Source: CAZAPG01 sp964486935 (GTDB lineage: Bacteria > Chloroflexota > Anaerolineae > 4572-78 > J111). From it: a DNA stretch of 64,000 nucleotides. Shown in pieces: positions 33,498 through 42,382 of this stretch. The notes below the pieces were generated by a model. It saw only the letters and a program-made list of their open reading frames with translations, made no database searches and was not told the origin of the DNA. The stretch lies in assembly GCA_964486935.1 (NCBI GenBank), contig CAZAPG010000017.1, positions 59,197 through 123,196 of the forward strand, given 5' to 3'. Numbering within the stretch: the first letter of the stretch is position 1; each line of letters begins with the position of its first letter. The position numbers were made by a program, and so were the translations under genes.

Positions 33498-34055
33498 ATG
33501 AATCAGTTGGCTGTATTAACCCGCCAATCTTTGAAATTTAGCCTGATAGTTCTGGCTTTGACGATGATTGCCTTTAACGTTAGCGTGTCGGCCCACGCGC
33601 TTCTGGTCAAATCTAATCCTGAACACAAGGCCGAGTTAAACCAGCCGCCCAAGCAGGTGGTCGCCTGGTTTAGCCAGGAGCTAGAGACCAAATTTAGCAC
33701 CATGCAGGTTTACAGCGCCGATGGCCGTCAGGTTGATAAGGGCGATGGCGGGGTTGACCTGTATGACCCGGATCACGATTCGCTGGTTGTTAGCCTGCCC
33801 AACGCGCTGCCCGATGGCCACTACATCGTTCGCTGGACGGTTGTTAGCGCCGACGATGGCGACCCTACCCAGGGCGAATTTAATTTTATAGTCGGCAAAG
33901 CCCAAACAGGTCAATTTGAACAAACGCCCTCTAATTCATCATCGGCAGACCGCAACCAGAAGTGGCCCATTGGACAGATGGTTCTGTCCTCGATGGTTTT
34001 ACTAATCGTTATCATAGCCGTCATAATTTTTCCTCGGGTTCGGCAACAGGGTTAA
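33498..34055 (+). CDS. CopC-domain protein with C-terminal membrane anchor
   Basis: A 185-residue protein. A signal peptide ends at VSA before HALL, which would leave His as first residue, the copper(II) ligand of CopC. The CopC fold follows (SNPEHKAELNQPPKQVVAWFSQ to GEFNFIVG), and a membrane helix lies at ~158-180. The usual DGHPxxG ligand motif is DGDPTQG here, so one copper His is replaced by Asp, which should weaken or change binding. The domain is an envelope copper-binding protein that hands copper to CopD; the CopC-CopD fusion gene starts 7 bases downstream. It could also be a scaffold without transport function. Confidence 0.82.
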   Translation: MNQLAVLTRQSLKFSLIVLALTMIAFNVSVSAHALLVKSNPEHKAELNQPPKQVVAWFSQELETKFSTMQVYSADGRQVDKGDGGVDLYDPDHDSLVVSLPNALPDGHYIVRWTVVSADDGDPTQGEFNFIVGKAQTGQFEQTPSNSSSADRNQKWPIGQMVLSSMVLLIVIIAVIIFPRVRQQG

Positions 34056-34062
34056 ACCGGAT

Positions 34063-36090
34063 ATGCGCCCAAACATTTACTCTAATAACATCTCGCTCTG
34101 GCGGCCGGTCAGAACCTGGCTGCCCCTTTTACTGGCCTTAACTATCACGCTAATGGCAACTTCGGCAGCGCAGGCTCATGCCACCCTGGTGCGCTCCGAC
34201 CCGGCCAACAGCGCTGTTTTAACGGACCCTCCCCAGCAAGTGCGCCTTTGGTTCAGCGAGTCCATCTCGGCAGAGTTCAGCGCCGCCCAAATTCTGAATG
34301 CAACCGGGCAAACAATTCAGCCGGTCAAGATTCAGGTAGACTCCAGCGATTCTCACCTGATGATTATCACGCTGCCTAAGCTGGCGCCCGGCCTGTACAG
34401 CATCCGCTGGCGGGTCCTGTCAGAATCGGATGGGCACTTCACCCAGGGACCCATTGTATTTGGTATTGGCCAGGGCGTGCAGATATCAACCCCGGTAGCC
34501 GCATCTGTAGAAGAGGCCCTTCCCTGGCCAGAGGTGACGCTGCGTTGGGTTAACTATAGCGCGCTGATGGGGCTGGTAGGCGCCGTAGCCGTAACGCTGC
34601 TGGCGCTAAAAGCATCTGCGGTTCGCCCCGTGGCCCGCCGCCGAACGCTTAAACTGGCGGGCTGGTGCGCTGCGCTGGGATTACTGGCCGGGGTTGGGCT
34701 GCTGGTCTGGCAGGTCATTACGGTGGCTCAAACTCTGCCCGAAGGCGTGTCAAGCTGGCAAGCAGGCTGGCAGGTGTTGACCCGCACGCGGTGGGGCTTG
34801 CTGTGGCTGGCCCGGCAGAGCCTGTTGCTAATTGCCTGGGCCGTCATATTTAGATTAACGCGCCCGGCCACAGACTCAACTTCTCGCTGGTGGCCGGTGT
34901 TGCTGGTCGGATTGCCGGCGGCGGTAGTGGCCCTTCAATCGCTAATGGGACATGCGGCGGCCATTACCCCTTACACGGCGCTGGCGGTAGTAGTCAATGT
35001 GCTGCACATGATGGCCGCCAGCGTGTGGGTTGGCGGCCTGGCCGCGTTGTGCGTGGGCTGTCTGCCTTTGGTCCGCCAAAATAGAGCTGAATTGGCCGGG
35101 CCACTGCGCTCTTTTAGCGGCCTGGCCGCGTTGAGCGTAAGCCTGTTGGTCGCAACCGGGTTGTATAGCACGGGCCGGCAGGTGGCCTCGGTCGATGCGC
35201 TTATCGCCACGCCATACGGGCAGGCGTTACTGAGCAAAATTAGCCTGATGCTGCTGGTTGGCGCAATCGGGTTAGTCAATGCGCTGCTGCTGCACCCTAC
35301 CCTGGCCGCTCCATTGGCCCGGCTGCTGCGCCATCCGGCAGGGTGGGCGCTGCTTAAATTACAACATCTGCCTGCGCTGGTGGTAGCCGAAGCCGGATTG
35401 GGCCTGCTGGTGGTCTTGTTAACCGGTATGGTCACGGCCCTGCCCCAGGCTCGCGGTCCTGAGTTTGAAATTAACCCTGATGATATTCCTACCGCGCTGA
35501 GCCAGAGCGTCGACGATATGATTATTGCGTTCTCGGCCAGCCCCAACCGCCCCGGCCAGAATATATTTACTATTCGCGCTGCCAGCACCCGCCGCCCTCC
35601 TCCCGCCGAAGTGATGCGGGTGATTCTTCGCTTTACTTTTTTGGGCCGGGAAATGGGGCGCACCTCGGCAGATGCGGTTGAGTTGGAACCCGGCCTGTAC
35701 CAACTGGGCGGCAGCTATTTGAGCCTGGCCGGCCCCTGGCAGGTGCAGGTTATTGTGCGCCGCGCCGGGGTTGAAGACAGTATCGCTACTTTTCATTGGA
35801 CAGTTGCCCCACCGGGCGCCCCACGCCCAACGCTTATCTCCAGACGGGCGTTGGAGTCCGCATTGACCCTGGCTGCGGCGGCCGTGTTGATGATTCCCCT
35901 GATTGCGCTTGGCAGGGGGAGTATTGGCCGCAATTTCAAAAAACAAGGCGCTCCAAACCAAAGGGATGACCATGAAATTTTACATCGCGTTAATGAGCAA
36001 ATTCAGCCTGGCCGTCGCCCTTGGCGGCGCTATTTTGCTGTCCGCCTGCGTAAGCAGCCGGCCCCAGGCAAATATGACATTATCGGTTGA
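34063..36090 (+). CDS. CopC-CopD fusion (YcnJ-like copper transporter)
   Basis: A 675-residue protein. The signal ends in AQA before HATLV, giving an N-terminal His. The CopC domain (~40-145) keeps the DGHFTQG copper motif. The CopD membrane part follows with about eight helices (~155-465), including HAAAITPYTALAVVVNVLHMMAASVWVGG with its conserved His residues, then an outward beta domain (~470-590) and a last helix (~600-620). It is expected to move copper across the membrane. The reading frame runs 119 bases into the next gene past a run of six A (35938-35943); a one-base change there would end the protein at a TGA at 35967-35969, just before the next start, so the C-terminal ~45 residues are doubtful. 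Confidence 0.85.
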   Translation: MRPNIYSNNISLWRPVRTWLPLLLALTITLMATSAAQAHATLVRSDPANSAVLTDPPQQVRLWFSESISAEFSAAQILNATGQTIQPVKIQVDSSDSHLMIITLPKLAPGLYSIRWRVLSESDGHFTQGPIVFGIGQGVQISTPVAASVEEALPWPEVTLRWVNYSALMGLVGAVAVTLLALKASAVRPVARRRTLKLAGWCAALGLLAGVGLLVWQVITVAQTLPEGVSSWQAGWQVLTRTRWGLLWLARQSLLLIAWAVIFRLTRPATDSTSRWWPVLLVGLPAAVVALQSLMGHAAAITPYTALAVVVNVLHMMAASVWVGGLAALCVGCLPLVRQNRAELAGPLRSFSGLAALSVSLLVATGLYSTGRQVASVDALIATPYGQALLSKISLMLLVGAIGLVNALLLHPTLAAPLARLLRHPAGWALLKLQHLPALVVAEAGLGLLVVLLTGMVTALPQARGPEFEINPDDIPTALSQSVDDMIIAFSASPNRPGQNIFTIRAASTRRPPPAEVMRVILRFTFLGREMGRTSADAVELEPGLYQLGGSYLSLAGPWQVQVIVRRAGVEDSIATFHWTVAPPGAPRPTLISRRALESALTLAAAAVLMIPLIALGRGSIGRNFKKQGAPNQRDDHEILHRVNEQIQPGRRPWRRYFAVRLRKQPAPGKYDIIG

Positions 36091-36748
36091 GCCAGACCCG
36101 CCCGGCGTAGGCCCCAGCCAGATTACAGTTACGTTAACCGACCAGAACGGCGCGCCGGTTGAAGGAGCCACAGTGGAAGTTGTCGGCGCAATGGCCCAGG
36201 ATGATATGGAGTTACGGATGGCCATGAAACCGGCCGAAGCCAGCGGCAACTATGAAACCCCTTTTATTTGGGCCGCCAGTGGTAACTGGACTCTAAAGAT
36301 AAATGCAACGCTGGCCGGCCGGCAAATAGCCCGCCGCCAGTTTGCTGTGGCTGTTGAAGAGAAAATGAGCATTGAAATGGGAGGGCATTCATCCGGGCAC
36401 AGGCAGCAGCACCAGCCGGAGCTAATAGCCAACAACGGCGCGCGGGTTCAGCTTGTCTCTCCGCCCGCCGAAGCCGTTTTTGAGGCGGGCCGGGATGTGC
36501 CGGTTCAAATTGCTACCGAAAATTTTAACCTGGGGCAGGCCGGCAATCACTGGCACATTTATGTTGACGACCGGCCCGGCATTATGATTATGGGTCAAAT
36601 GAACAGCGCTGTTTTGCGCAATTTGGAACCGGGAACGCACCAAATTGCCGCGCGGTTATCGGTGGGAACCCACCAGGAATTGGAAGATGGGGCAAAAGTT
36701 ACCATCACCATTCTTGAAGCGGCCGACCACAATTTTACAATGAAATAA
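35972..36748 (+). CDS. YtkA/FixH-like copper-associated lipoprotein
   Basis: About 258 residues from the ATG at 35972, with AAGGG 8 bases upstream; another ATG is two codons earlier. The signal ends in LSAC, a lipobox. The first domain (~30-125) has VEPDPPGVGPSQITVTLTDQNGAPVEGATVEVVGAM and is YtkA/FixH-like. A His-rich linker follows (MGGHSSGHRQQHQ), then a second beta domain (~150-255) with NHWHIYVDDRPGIMIMG, resembling small envelope proteins that carry a HxH metal motif. His and Met residues fit copper binding. It follows CopCD and precedes the subtilase by 11 bases, so it is part of the same operon. Confidence 0.72.
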   Translation: MKFYIALMSKFSLAVALGGAILLSACVSSRPQANMTLSVEPDPPGVGPSQITVTLTDQNGAPVEGATVEVVGAMAQDDMELRMAMKPAEASGNYETPFIWAASGNWTLKINATLAGRQIARRQFAVAVEEKMSIEMGGHSSGHRQQHQPELIANNGARVQLVSPPAEAVFEAGRDVPVQIATENFNLGQAGNHWHIYVDDRPGIMIMGQMNSAVLRNLEPGTHQIAARLSVGTHQELEDGAKVTITILEAADHNFTMK

Positions 36749-36759
36749 CGGTGGCCTGA

Positions 36760-38202
36760 ATGAAGGCGCAACTGTTTGGATTGAGCCAATTTGGCCGGAT
36801 TTTGGCGGCGATGCTGCTGGCCTGCTTGCTAACTTGTTGGCCGCTTCCGGTTCGGGCCGACTCGCCTCCACCGGGTCTTAAAATATCTGGCGACCTGCAA
36901 ACCTTGCTGCAAACGGCAAAGGCGGGTGACATGCTGACGGTGATTGTTCGCTTGCAAGATCAAACCAGTCTGGCTGCCTTAACCCTGCCGGCACACGCCA
37001 ATCGAACAGCCCGCCTGAACCACGTCATTAATCAGCTTCAGCGCAAAGCGGCTGGCGGCCAACAAGCCGTGTTAAGGGAATTGCGCCAGCGTCAGGCTGA
37101 AGGCCGGGTTAGCCAGATAACTCCCTTATGGATTTTTAATGGGCTGGCTGTTACAGCCACGCCGGATATTATTTTTCAACTTGCCGCCCGGCCCGACGTA
37201 CAGCAAATCACGCCCAATCGAACCATTGAGGGGCCGCCAGCGCCGGCCAAATCCGGGGTTGGCGCGTTTTCAGATAGTCAGATTAATTTGCAAATTATCA
37301 ATGTGCCTGCGTTGTGGGCCATGGGCTATCGAGGCCAGGATATTATCGTTGCCAACCTGGATACGGGCGTGAGTTTTAACAGTTATTTTCACCCTGCGTT
37401 GTGGGCCAGGTGGCGGGGAGGCAACAACAGTTGGTTTGACCCGTATGGTGAACACCCCACCACGCCAACCGATGTCAACGGGCACGGCACCCGCACCATG
37501 GGCGTAATGATTGGCGGCGAGCATAATGGTACCGCTTTTGGGGTTGCCCCGGAAGCCAAATGGATTGCCGCCAAAATATTCAAAGATAACAATTCGGGCA
37601 CTGCCCTGGGTATTCACCAGGCTTTTCAATGGATTCTTGACCCAGATGGCAACCCCAACACGCCCGACGCCCCGCACGTGGTCAACAATTCCTGGACCTG
37701 GTTTCAGGGCTGCAATTTAGAGTTTCAGGCCGACCTGCAGGCCCTGCGGGCCGCCGGGATTTTGCCCATTTTTGCCGCCGGAAACTCGGCCCTAACCAGC
37801 CACAGCCCGGCTAACAACCCCGCCGCGTTTGCCGTGGGCGCAACCGATAATAATGACCTGATTTGGACCGATAGCAGCCGGGGGCCGTCGGCCTGCGATG
37901 GCACTATCTTTCCAGAGGTGGTTGCGCCCGGCGTTGATATTCACACTACCAGTTTATACGGCACATACTACGATGCCACCGGCACCTCGTTGGCCGCGCC
38001 GCAGGTGGCCGGGGCGCTGGCTCTGTTGTTAAATGTCAACCCCAATATGACCGCCGCCCAGCAAGAAGCCATTCTGCTGACCAGTATTGAGGATAAGGGA
38101 GCCGTAGGGCCAGACAACACTTACGGTTATGGGCGGGTCAACTTTTTAACCGGTTATCAGGCAATGTTGAGCCGCGTTTATTTGCCGATGATTTTGCGCT
38201 GA
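36760..38202 (+). CDS. Secreted S8 family (subtilisin-like) serine protease
   Basis: A 480-residue protein with a signal peptide ending near VRADS, a propeptide-like I9 domain (~40-160, DMLTVIVRLQDQ) and a subtilase catalytic domain. The triad is D201 (NLDTG), H242 (NGHGT) and S410 (GTSLAAPQ); the oxyanion Asn lies in VVNNSW or AAGNS. A short tail VYLPMILR ends the protein; this is a motif often seen at the C-terminus of exported Chloroflexota proteins. It is expected to cleave proteins outside the cell and could process surface partners in this cluster. The next lipoprotein starts 39 bases on. Confidence 0.88.
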   Translation: MKAQLFGLSQFGRILAAMLLACLLTCWPLPVRADSPPPGLKISGDLQTLLQTAKAGDMLTVIVRLQDQTSLAALTLPAHANRTARLNHVINQLQRKAAGGQQAVLRELRQRQAEGRVSQITPLWIFNGLAVTATPDIIFQLAARPDVQQITPNRTIEGPPAPAKSGVGAFSDSQINLQIINVPALWAMGYRGQDIIVANLDTGVSFNSYFHPALWARWRGGNNSWFDPYGEHPTTPTDVNGHGTRTMGVMIGGEHNGTAFGVAPEAKWIAAKIFKDNNSGTALGIHQAFQWILDPDGNPNTPDAPHVVNNSWTWFQGCNLEFQADLQALRAAGILPIFAAGNSALTSHSPANNPAAFAVGATDNNDLIWTDSSRGPSACDGTIFPEVVAPGVDIHTTSLYGTYYDATGTSLAAPQVAGALALLLNVNPNMTAAQQEAILLTSIEDKGAVGPDNTYGYGRVNFLTGYQAMLSRVYLPMILR

Positions 38203-38241
38203 CGCACTCGATTTAACAATTTTAGCTCCAAGGAGTTTTTA

Positions 38242-39297
38242 ATGTTAAAACACCCAAATTTCTTATTCTGGCTGACAGCAATTCTTGTGGGCGCGTCTTT
38301 GGCCTGTGGGGGGGCCAAAACCGCCAAAGTAATTCAGGTAAAAGGAGCCTTGCCAACCCTTACGCCTACGGTGGTGGCTGTATCTCAGGCAGCCCCGGCG
38401 GTTGAGGCAGCCCAGCCGGCAAACAAAGCGCAATCGGCCCCGCCGGCCCAAAATACCTCCGCCAGCATCGTCCCGGCTTCGCCAACCAGCCCAACGGCTA
38501 CCCAGGCCAATGAAACACAGCCGCTTAGTATCGCCCCAACGGCCAGCCCAACAGCCACTCCCACTTCTGCAAATGTTTTGGCCTCGCCGGTTACAAGTCC
38601 AACAACTGTTGTTTTGCCGGTTATTCCAACAATAACGGCCACAGCTACTACCCAGCCGCCCCAGGCCAACCCGACCGCCACGCTGCCGCCCCCCAAAACC
38701 GTACCAACCCCGTCGATACCGCCGGCGGTTGACGGCTGGACCTTTGTGGGCGTGCGTACCGTTATTGATTATGAAGACGCGGTTGTGGTTGGCGAGCTAA
38801 TCAATAACACCCAGATTCCCCAGCGAGATGTCTACGTTTCCGGTGTTTTTTACGACAGAAATAATCAGGTGATTTTGGATGAAATAGAGTCGTTGAGTTA
38901 TGTGCCGGTTGAAATTATTCCGGTGGGGGGCCGCGTCCCCTTTGAACTGGTGGTCGAAAGCGCCCAGCCAATCTATCGCCTGGATTTGTACGCCCGGTCA
39001 GAGCCATCGGGCGACCCGCCACGCCAAGATTTTCAATTTGCCGATGTTACCCACTGGACCAGCAAAACCAATATGTACTGTTTGGGCGGCAAGGTATTAA
39101 ACCCCAGCCCGTTGCTAGAGGATTACCTGGTGGTGCTGGCTACCATTTACAACAATCAGGGTTATGTAGCCAGCTTTGGCGAATATTCTGCCCTGTTGCC
39201 TGCCAGCGCCGATAACCAGAGCACTCCTTTTGAATTGTGTATTGACCCTTTAGAACAGCCCATTGTCCATTATGAATTGAAGGCTCTGGGACGCTAA
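38242..39297 (+). CDS. Lipoprotein with Thr/Pro linker and FxLYD-type domain
   Basis: A 351-residue protein with a lipobox in GASLACGG (C22). A long Ala/Thr/Pro-rich spacer (~33-160) ends in an FxLYD-like domain (~165-270): DYEDAVVVGELINNTQIPQRDVYVSGVFYDRNNQVI and the YRLDLYARS strand that names the family. A second related strand set runs to the end (YLVVLATIYNNQGYV). FxLYD domains are found in envelope proteins of unknown function. AAGGAG lies before the ATG. The tight spacing places it in the copper-cluster operon. Confidence 0.78.
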   Translation: MLKHPNFLFWLTAILVGASLACGGAKTAKVIQVKGALPTLTPTVVAVSQAAPAVEAAQPANKAQSAPPAQNTSASIVPASPTSPTATQANETQPLSIAPTASPTATPTSANVLASPVTSPTTVVLPVIPTITATATTQPPQANPTATLPPPKTVPTPSIPPAVDGWTFVGVRTVIDYEDAVVVGELINNTQIPQRDVYVSGVFYDRNNQVILDEIESLSYVPVEIIPVGGRVPFELVVESAQPIYRLDLYARSEPSGDPPRQDFQFADVTHWTSKTNMYCLGGKVLNPSPLLEDYLVVLATIYNNQGYVASFGEYSALLPASADNQSTPFELCIDPLEQPIVHYELKALGR

Positions 39298-39333
39298 AGC
39301 CAAAAGCCTAAATAGGCCGCCGGGAGAATAATA

Positions 39334-39744
39334 ATGACCGCCTCAGTTGTTGAAAACATTCAAAATACCCAACCGTATTTATTTACAACAGATAATCTCC
39401 ACTTGCTCAAAAACATCACCGATTGCGACCGGCTCAACCACAGCCATCCCTGGATTGAATTAATTGGCGTAGTTGGGTTTGACACAAAACGCCAGAAATT
39501 TGTGCTGGTTCAGTTTCAACCACAAGATGCCGGCGTTGATGGCTGTCACTCGCTTTCTGAGCGGGAGCGACAGGTGTTGGAGCTGGTTGCCCAGGGTTTT
39601 ACTAACGCTCAAATTGGTCAACAATTGACAATTACAGAAAACACTGTCAAGGCGCATCTGCAAAACATTTTTGCCAAATTAAATGTTCAAAGCCGCACCG
39701 AGGCCGCTTTTTTAGCGGCCAAACAAGGGTGGGTTGCCTGGTAA
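39334..39744 (+). CDS. Small LuxR-type DNA-binding protein
   Basis: A 136-residue protein with an N-terminal ~65-residue region that is not a recognised receiver and a C-terminal LuxR/GerE helix-turn-helix at ~70-130 (LSERERQVLELVAQGFTNAQIGQQL, then TENTVKAHLQNIFAKLNV). It has no phosphoacceptor, so regulation is by ligand, partner or amount. Its place between the FxLYD lipoprotein and the DUF11 surface protein suggests control of this surface cluster. The start ATG at 39334 has GGGAGAA upstream. Confidence 0.85.
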   Translation: MTASVVENIQNTQPYLFTTDNLHLLKNITDCDRLNHSHPWIELIGVVGFDTKRQKFVLVQFQPQDAGVDGCHSLSERERQVLELVAQGFTNAQIGQQLTITENTVKAHLQNIFAKLNVQSRTEAAFLAAKQGWVAW

Positions 39745-39775
39745 TTTAAATCCAGGCCGTGAGACAGGAGGGGGG

Positions 39776-42073
39776 ATGTCAGCGCGGCATATTTTTTTGG
39801 TTACAATTTTTGTTATAGGGTTATTCATTGCAATATGGCGTACCGGCATGGTTAACGCCCAAGAGCCGGCGGGAGCGCCCCAGCCAACCGCCACGCCAGC
39901 ATTGGTCTCAACCGGCTCCGGCTGGGTAGAGGCAACTCGGTTATTGCCCGCCCAAATTACAGCCCAGGCCCTCAATCCTGTGGATTGCAATACGATGACT
40001 TCGCCGGTGGTTGGCTTTGAAATTTCAAAAGGTCAGGATTCCAACGATATTACCGACCTGGCCAATGACCTTGTAGCTAACGGGTTTAGTTTGGGGACGG
40101 TCAATTTAGGCGCTGGCCCCATCCCCGCCTGTGTAGATGTATTAATTGTGCAGGGGCTGGCCCAAAACCTGGCGCTGATTGCCCCCTACACCGCCGCCGA
40201 GGCCGCGCAGGTACAAACCTGGGTGGCCGCCGGGCACGGGCTGCTGCTGTCGGGCGATTGGGGACCTTTTGCCAGTGGAACCGCCGCTCTGTTTCAGGCT
40301 TACGGCTACGCCTTGCAGGGGCCAAATCCCGTCACCGACCCCACCGACGCCGACTTGCCGGCTCCGCCGCCGGCAGATAGCTGGGTTATTTATCAAACCG
40401 ATAACTTTGCCGCTCACCCGGCGCTGAGCGGCGTTAGCAGTATCGAGATGCTTACCGGGGCCTGGTTGTCTTCACCGGCTAACGCCATTATCACTACCGA
40501 CGCCGACGCTACCCCGGCCGGCGCGCCGATTATGGCTGCCCTGGCCAATGGGTCCGGCTGCGCGGTTCTGGCCACCGATAGCAACTGGAACTCTGTAGTA
40601 GGTACTGCCAACGGCTACTTCAAACAGAACAACGCCAGGGCTGCCCGCCAACTGGTGCAGTGGTTAAGCAGTTGCTCTAAACTTGTCCTTACCAAAACAG
40701 GCGCGCCCAACCCGGTGCAGGCTGGACAGATATTAACCTACACCCTTACCGTTACCAATTATGTTGACCCCCTGGTCAGTGGCGTTATTATTACCGATGT
40801 AACGCCGGCTAACACCAGTTTTGTGGGAGCCACTGCACCCCATCAAGGTCCCGACCTGAACGGCGTAATTACCTGGACATTGGGAACACTGAATTTGAAC
40901 GCATCGGCGGTGGTAACGCTGGCCGTACAGGTTAATGGTGGACTTGCCAATGGCGCGGTTATTTCCAATACAGCCTGGATTGCCAGCAGCCAGGGGCTAA
41001 CCGGCACCGCAGTGGCGTTGGTCAATGTGTCAACCCCACCCCAACAGGCTACTATCACCGGCCTGGTCTGGCAAGACTCAAACGGCAATGCCCTGTTTGA
41101 ATCTGCCAGCGAATTGCCGCTGCCCAACATTACCGTAATCATAACCGATAGCCTGGGCCTGGCCCAGTACCTTACTACCGATACCGGCGGATACTACACC
41201 GCCACCGTTGCCGCCGGTACGGTAACGGTTGATGTTGATGAGTTCGACCCCAATTTACCGGCTGCCAGCACCCTGACAACAGCCAATGACCCCGCCACCA
41301 TAACCGTAACTACCAGCACTACAACCTCGGTAGATTTTGGGTTTCAACAGCCCCTAACGCCGCAGTTGCATTTAGATTTACAAGTATCCCCTACAGGTAC
41401 GGTTAACCCCAACAATGTTCTCTTGTACACCCTGGCTTTTTCAAATAGTGGACTCATTACCGCCACTAATGTGGTCATTACCGATTTGATTCCCGTAAAC
41501 AGCACTTTTGTATCTGGCACTCTCACCGCCGATATTGGCACAGGCGAGTTTTATGATGGCCTCAACTGGGTGGCCGGACAACCGGCCACCGTGATGGGGG
41601 TGCATTTGCTGATACCGGCTTTACCACCAGATGGCGCAACTCATTATCTTGAATTTAGCGTCCAGGTCAACCAATCGCCCAACAGCAACCAAATTACCAA
41701 TCAGGCCGCCCTGGATAGTAACGAGACTTTGCCCCAAACAGATACGGAAGTCAGCCCAATTACTCAGGTTGTTAACGTGCCGCCGGCGCCAGAAGAGCCA
41801 AAAAACAACACCCCTCCCGGCGATGATGACGATGATAGCGACCCGCCAGTAAGCGCCAATAGCCCGCCTGTTACAACCATACCGCCAACTGCGCCGCAAG
41901 CTACCAGCTCGCCACTGCCGGTTAGTTTTCTGCCCGATACGGGAATAGCCAGACCCGAAGTTGAAAGAGGTTTTTCAGATTTGGCATATGTAGGATTAGT
42001 TTTAATAGGGGCAATTTGTTTGGGTGGATGGGGCATCGCCCTGATATGGAATCGGAGCCGCCGGTTAAAATGA
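39776..42073 (+). CDS. DUF11/B-domain surface protein with LPDTG-like anchor
   Basis: About 765 residues from the ATG at 39776 (ACAGGAGGGGGG upstream). Signal peptide ending near VNAQE, an N-terminal Rossmann-like region (~40-310, with DIT, LLLSGDWGPF), a DUF11 domain (~315-430, LTKTGAPNPVQAGQILTYTLTV), an SdrD-B-like domain (~435-540, LVWQDSNGNALFESASELPLPNI), a second DUF11 (~545-680), a Pro/Thr/Asp spacer and a C-terminal signal: FLPDTG, a hydrophobic helix (YVGLVLIGAICLGGWGIALI) and a basic RSRRLK tail. That tripartite end is the sortase sorting signal. No sortase gene is in the window. It would be a wall- or envelope-anchored surface protein. Confidence 0.78.
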   Translation: MSARHIFLVTIFVIGLFIAIWRTGMVNAQEPAGAPQPTATPALVSTGSGWVEATRLLPAQITAQALNPVDCNTMTSPVVGFEISKGQDSNDITDLANDLVANGFSLGTVNLGAGPIPACVDVLIVQGLAQNLALIAPYTAAEAAQVQTWVAAGHGLLLSGDWGPFASGTAALFQAYGYALQGPNPVTDPTDADLPAPPPADSWVIYQTDNFAAHPALSGVSSIEMLTGAWLSSPANAIITTDADATPAGAPIMAALANGSGCAVLATDSNWNSVVGTANGYFKQNNARAARQLVQWLSSCSKLVLTKTGAPNPVQAGQILTYTLTVTNYVDPLVSGVIITDVTPANTSFVGATAPHQGPDLNGVITWTLGTLNLNASAVVTLAVQVNGGLANGAVISNTAWIASSQGLTGTAVALVNVSTPPQQATITGLVWQDSNGNALFESASELPLPNITVIITDSLGLAQYLTTDTGGYYTATVAAGTVTVDVDEFDPNLPAASTLTTANDPATITVTTSTTTSVDFGFQQPLTPQLHLDLQVSPTGTVNPNNVLLYTLAFSNSGLITATNVVITDLIPVNSTFVSGTLTADIGTGEFYDGLNWVAGQPATVMGVHLLIPALPPDGATHYLEFSVQVNQSPNSNQITNQAALDSNETLPQTDTEVSPITQVVNVPPAPEEPKNNTPPGDDDDDSDPPVSANSPPVTTIPPTAPQATSSPLPVSFLPDTGIARPEVERGFSDLAYVGLVLIGAICLGGWGIALIWNRSRRLK

Positions 42074-42100
42074 AAGATTTTTCTGAATGAGCTGCGGGTG

Positions 42101-42332
42101 ATGCGCACCCACAAAATGTTGCGCGATGCGGCCATTGCGTTGGCTATTCAGAAGGGGTTTGATGCGGTCACGGTTAATGAGGTTGCCGAACTGGCTATGG
42201 TCAATATTAAACGCTCCGGCGGCGCCCAGGCCAGGAGAGCCGGGTGCGAGTCTGGTGAAGCTGTTTGAGCATATTCGGGACAACGCGCCTTTCTACCGGG
42301 CCATGCCTGGTCCACGCGGTGACAGTAATGGC
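42101..42332 (+). pseudogene. Decayed TetR family regulator
   Basis: Frame 1 gives MRTHKMLRDAAIALAIQKGFDAVTVNEVAELAMVN, a TetR helix-turn-helix, until a stop at 42266-42268. A second frame then gives SLVKLFEHIRDNAPFYRAM, which matches the middle of the ligand domain in the same family. Roughly 50 residues between these blocks are missing and the frame changes, so an internal deletion has destroyed the gene. The start is also unclear. It follows the DUF11 gene stop by 27 bases. Confidence 0.7.
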
Positions 42333-42382
42333 CCCTGGTCTCCAGTGGCGGGGGCGCTCTGGGTGATACTGCTCAACAATTA

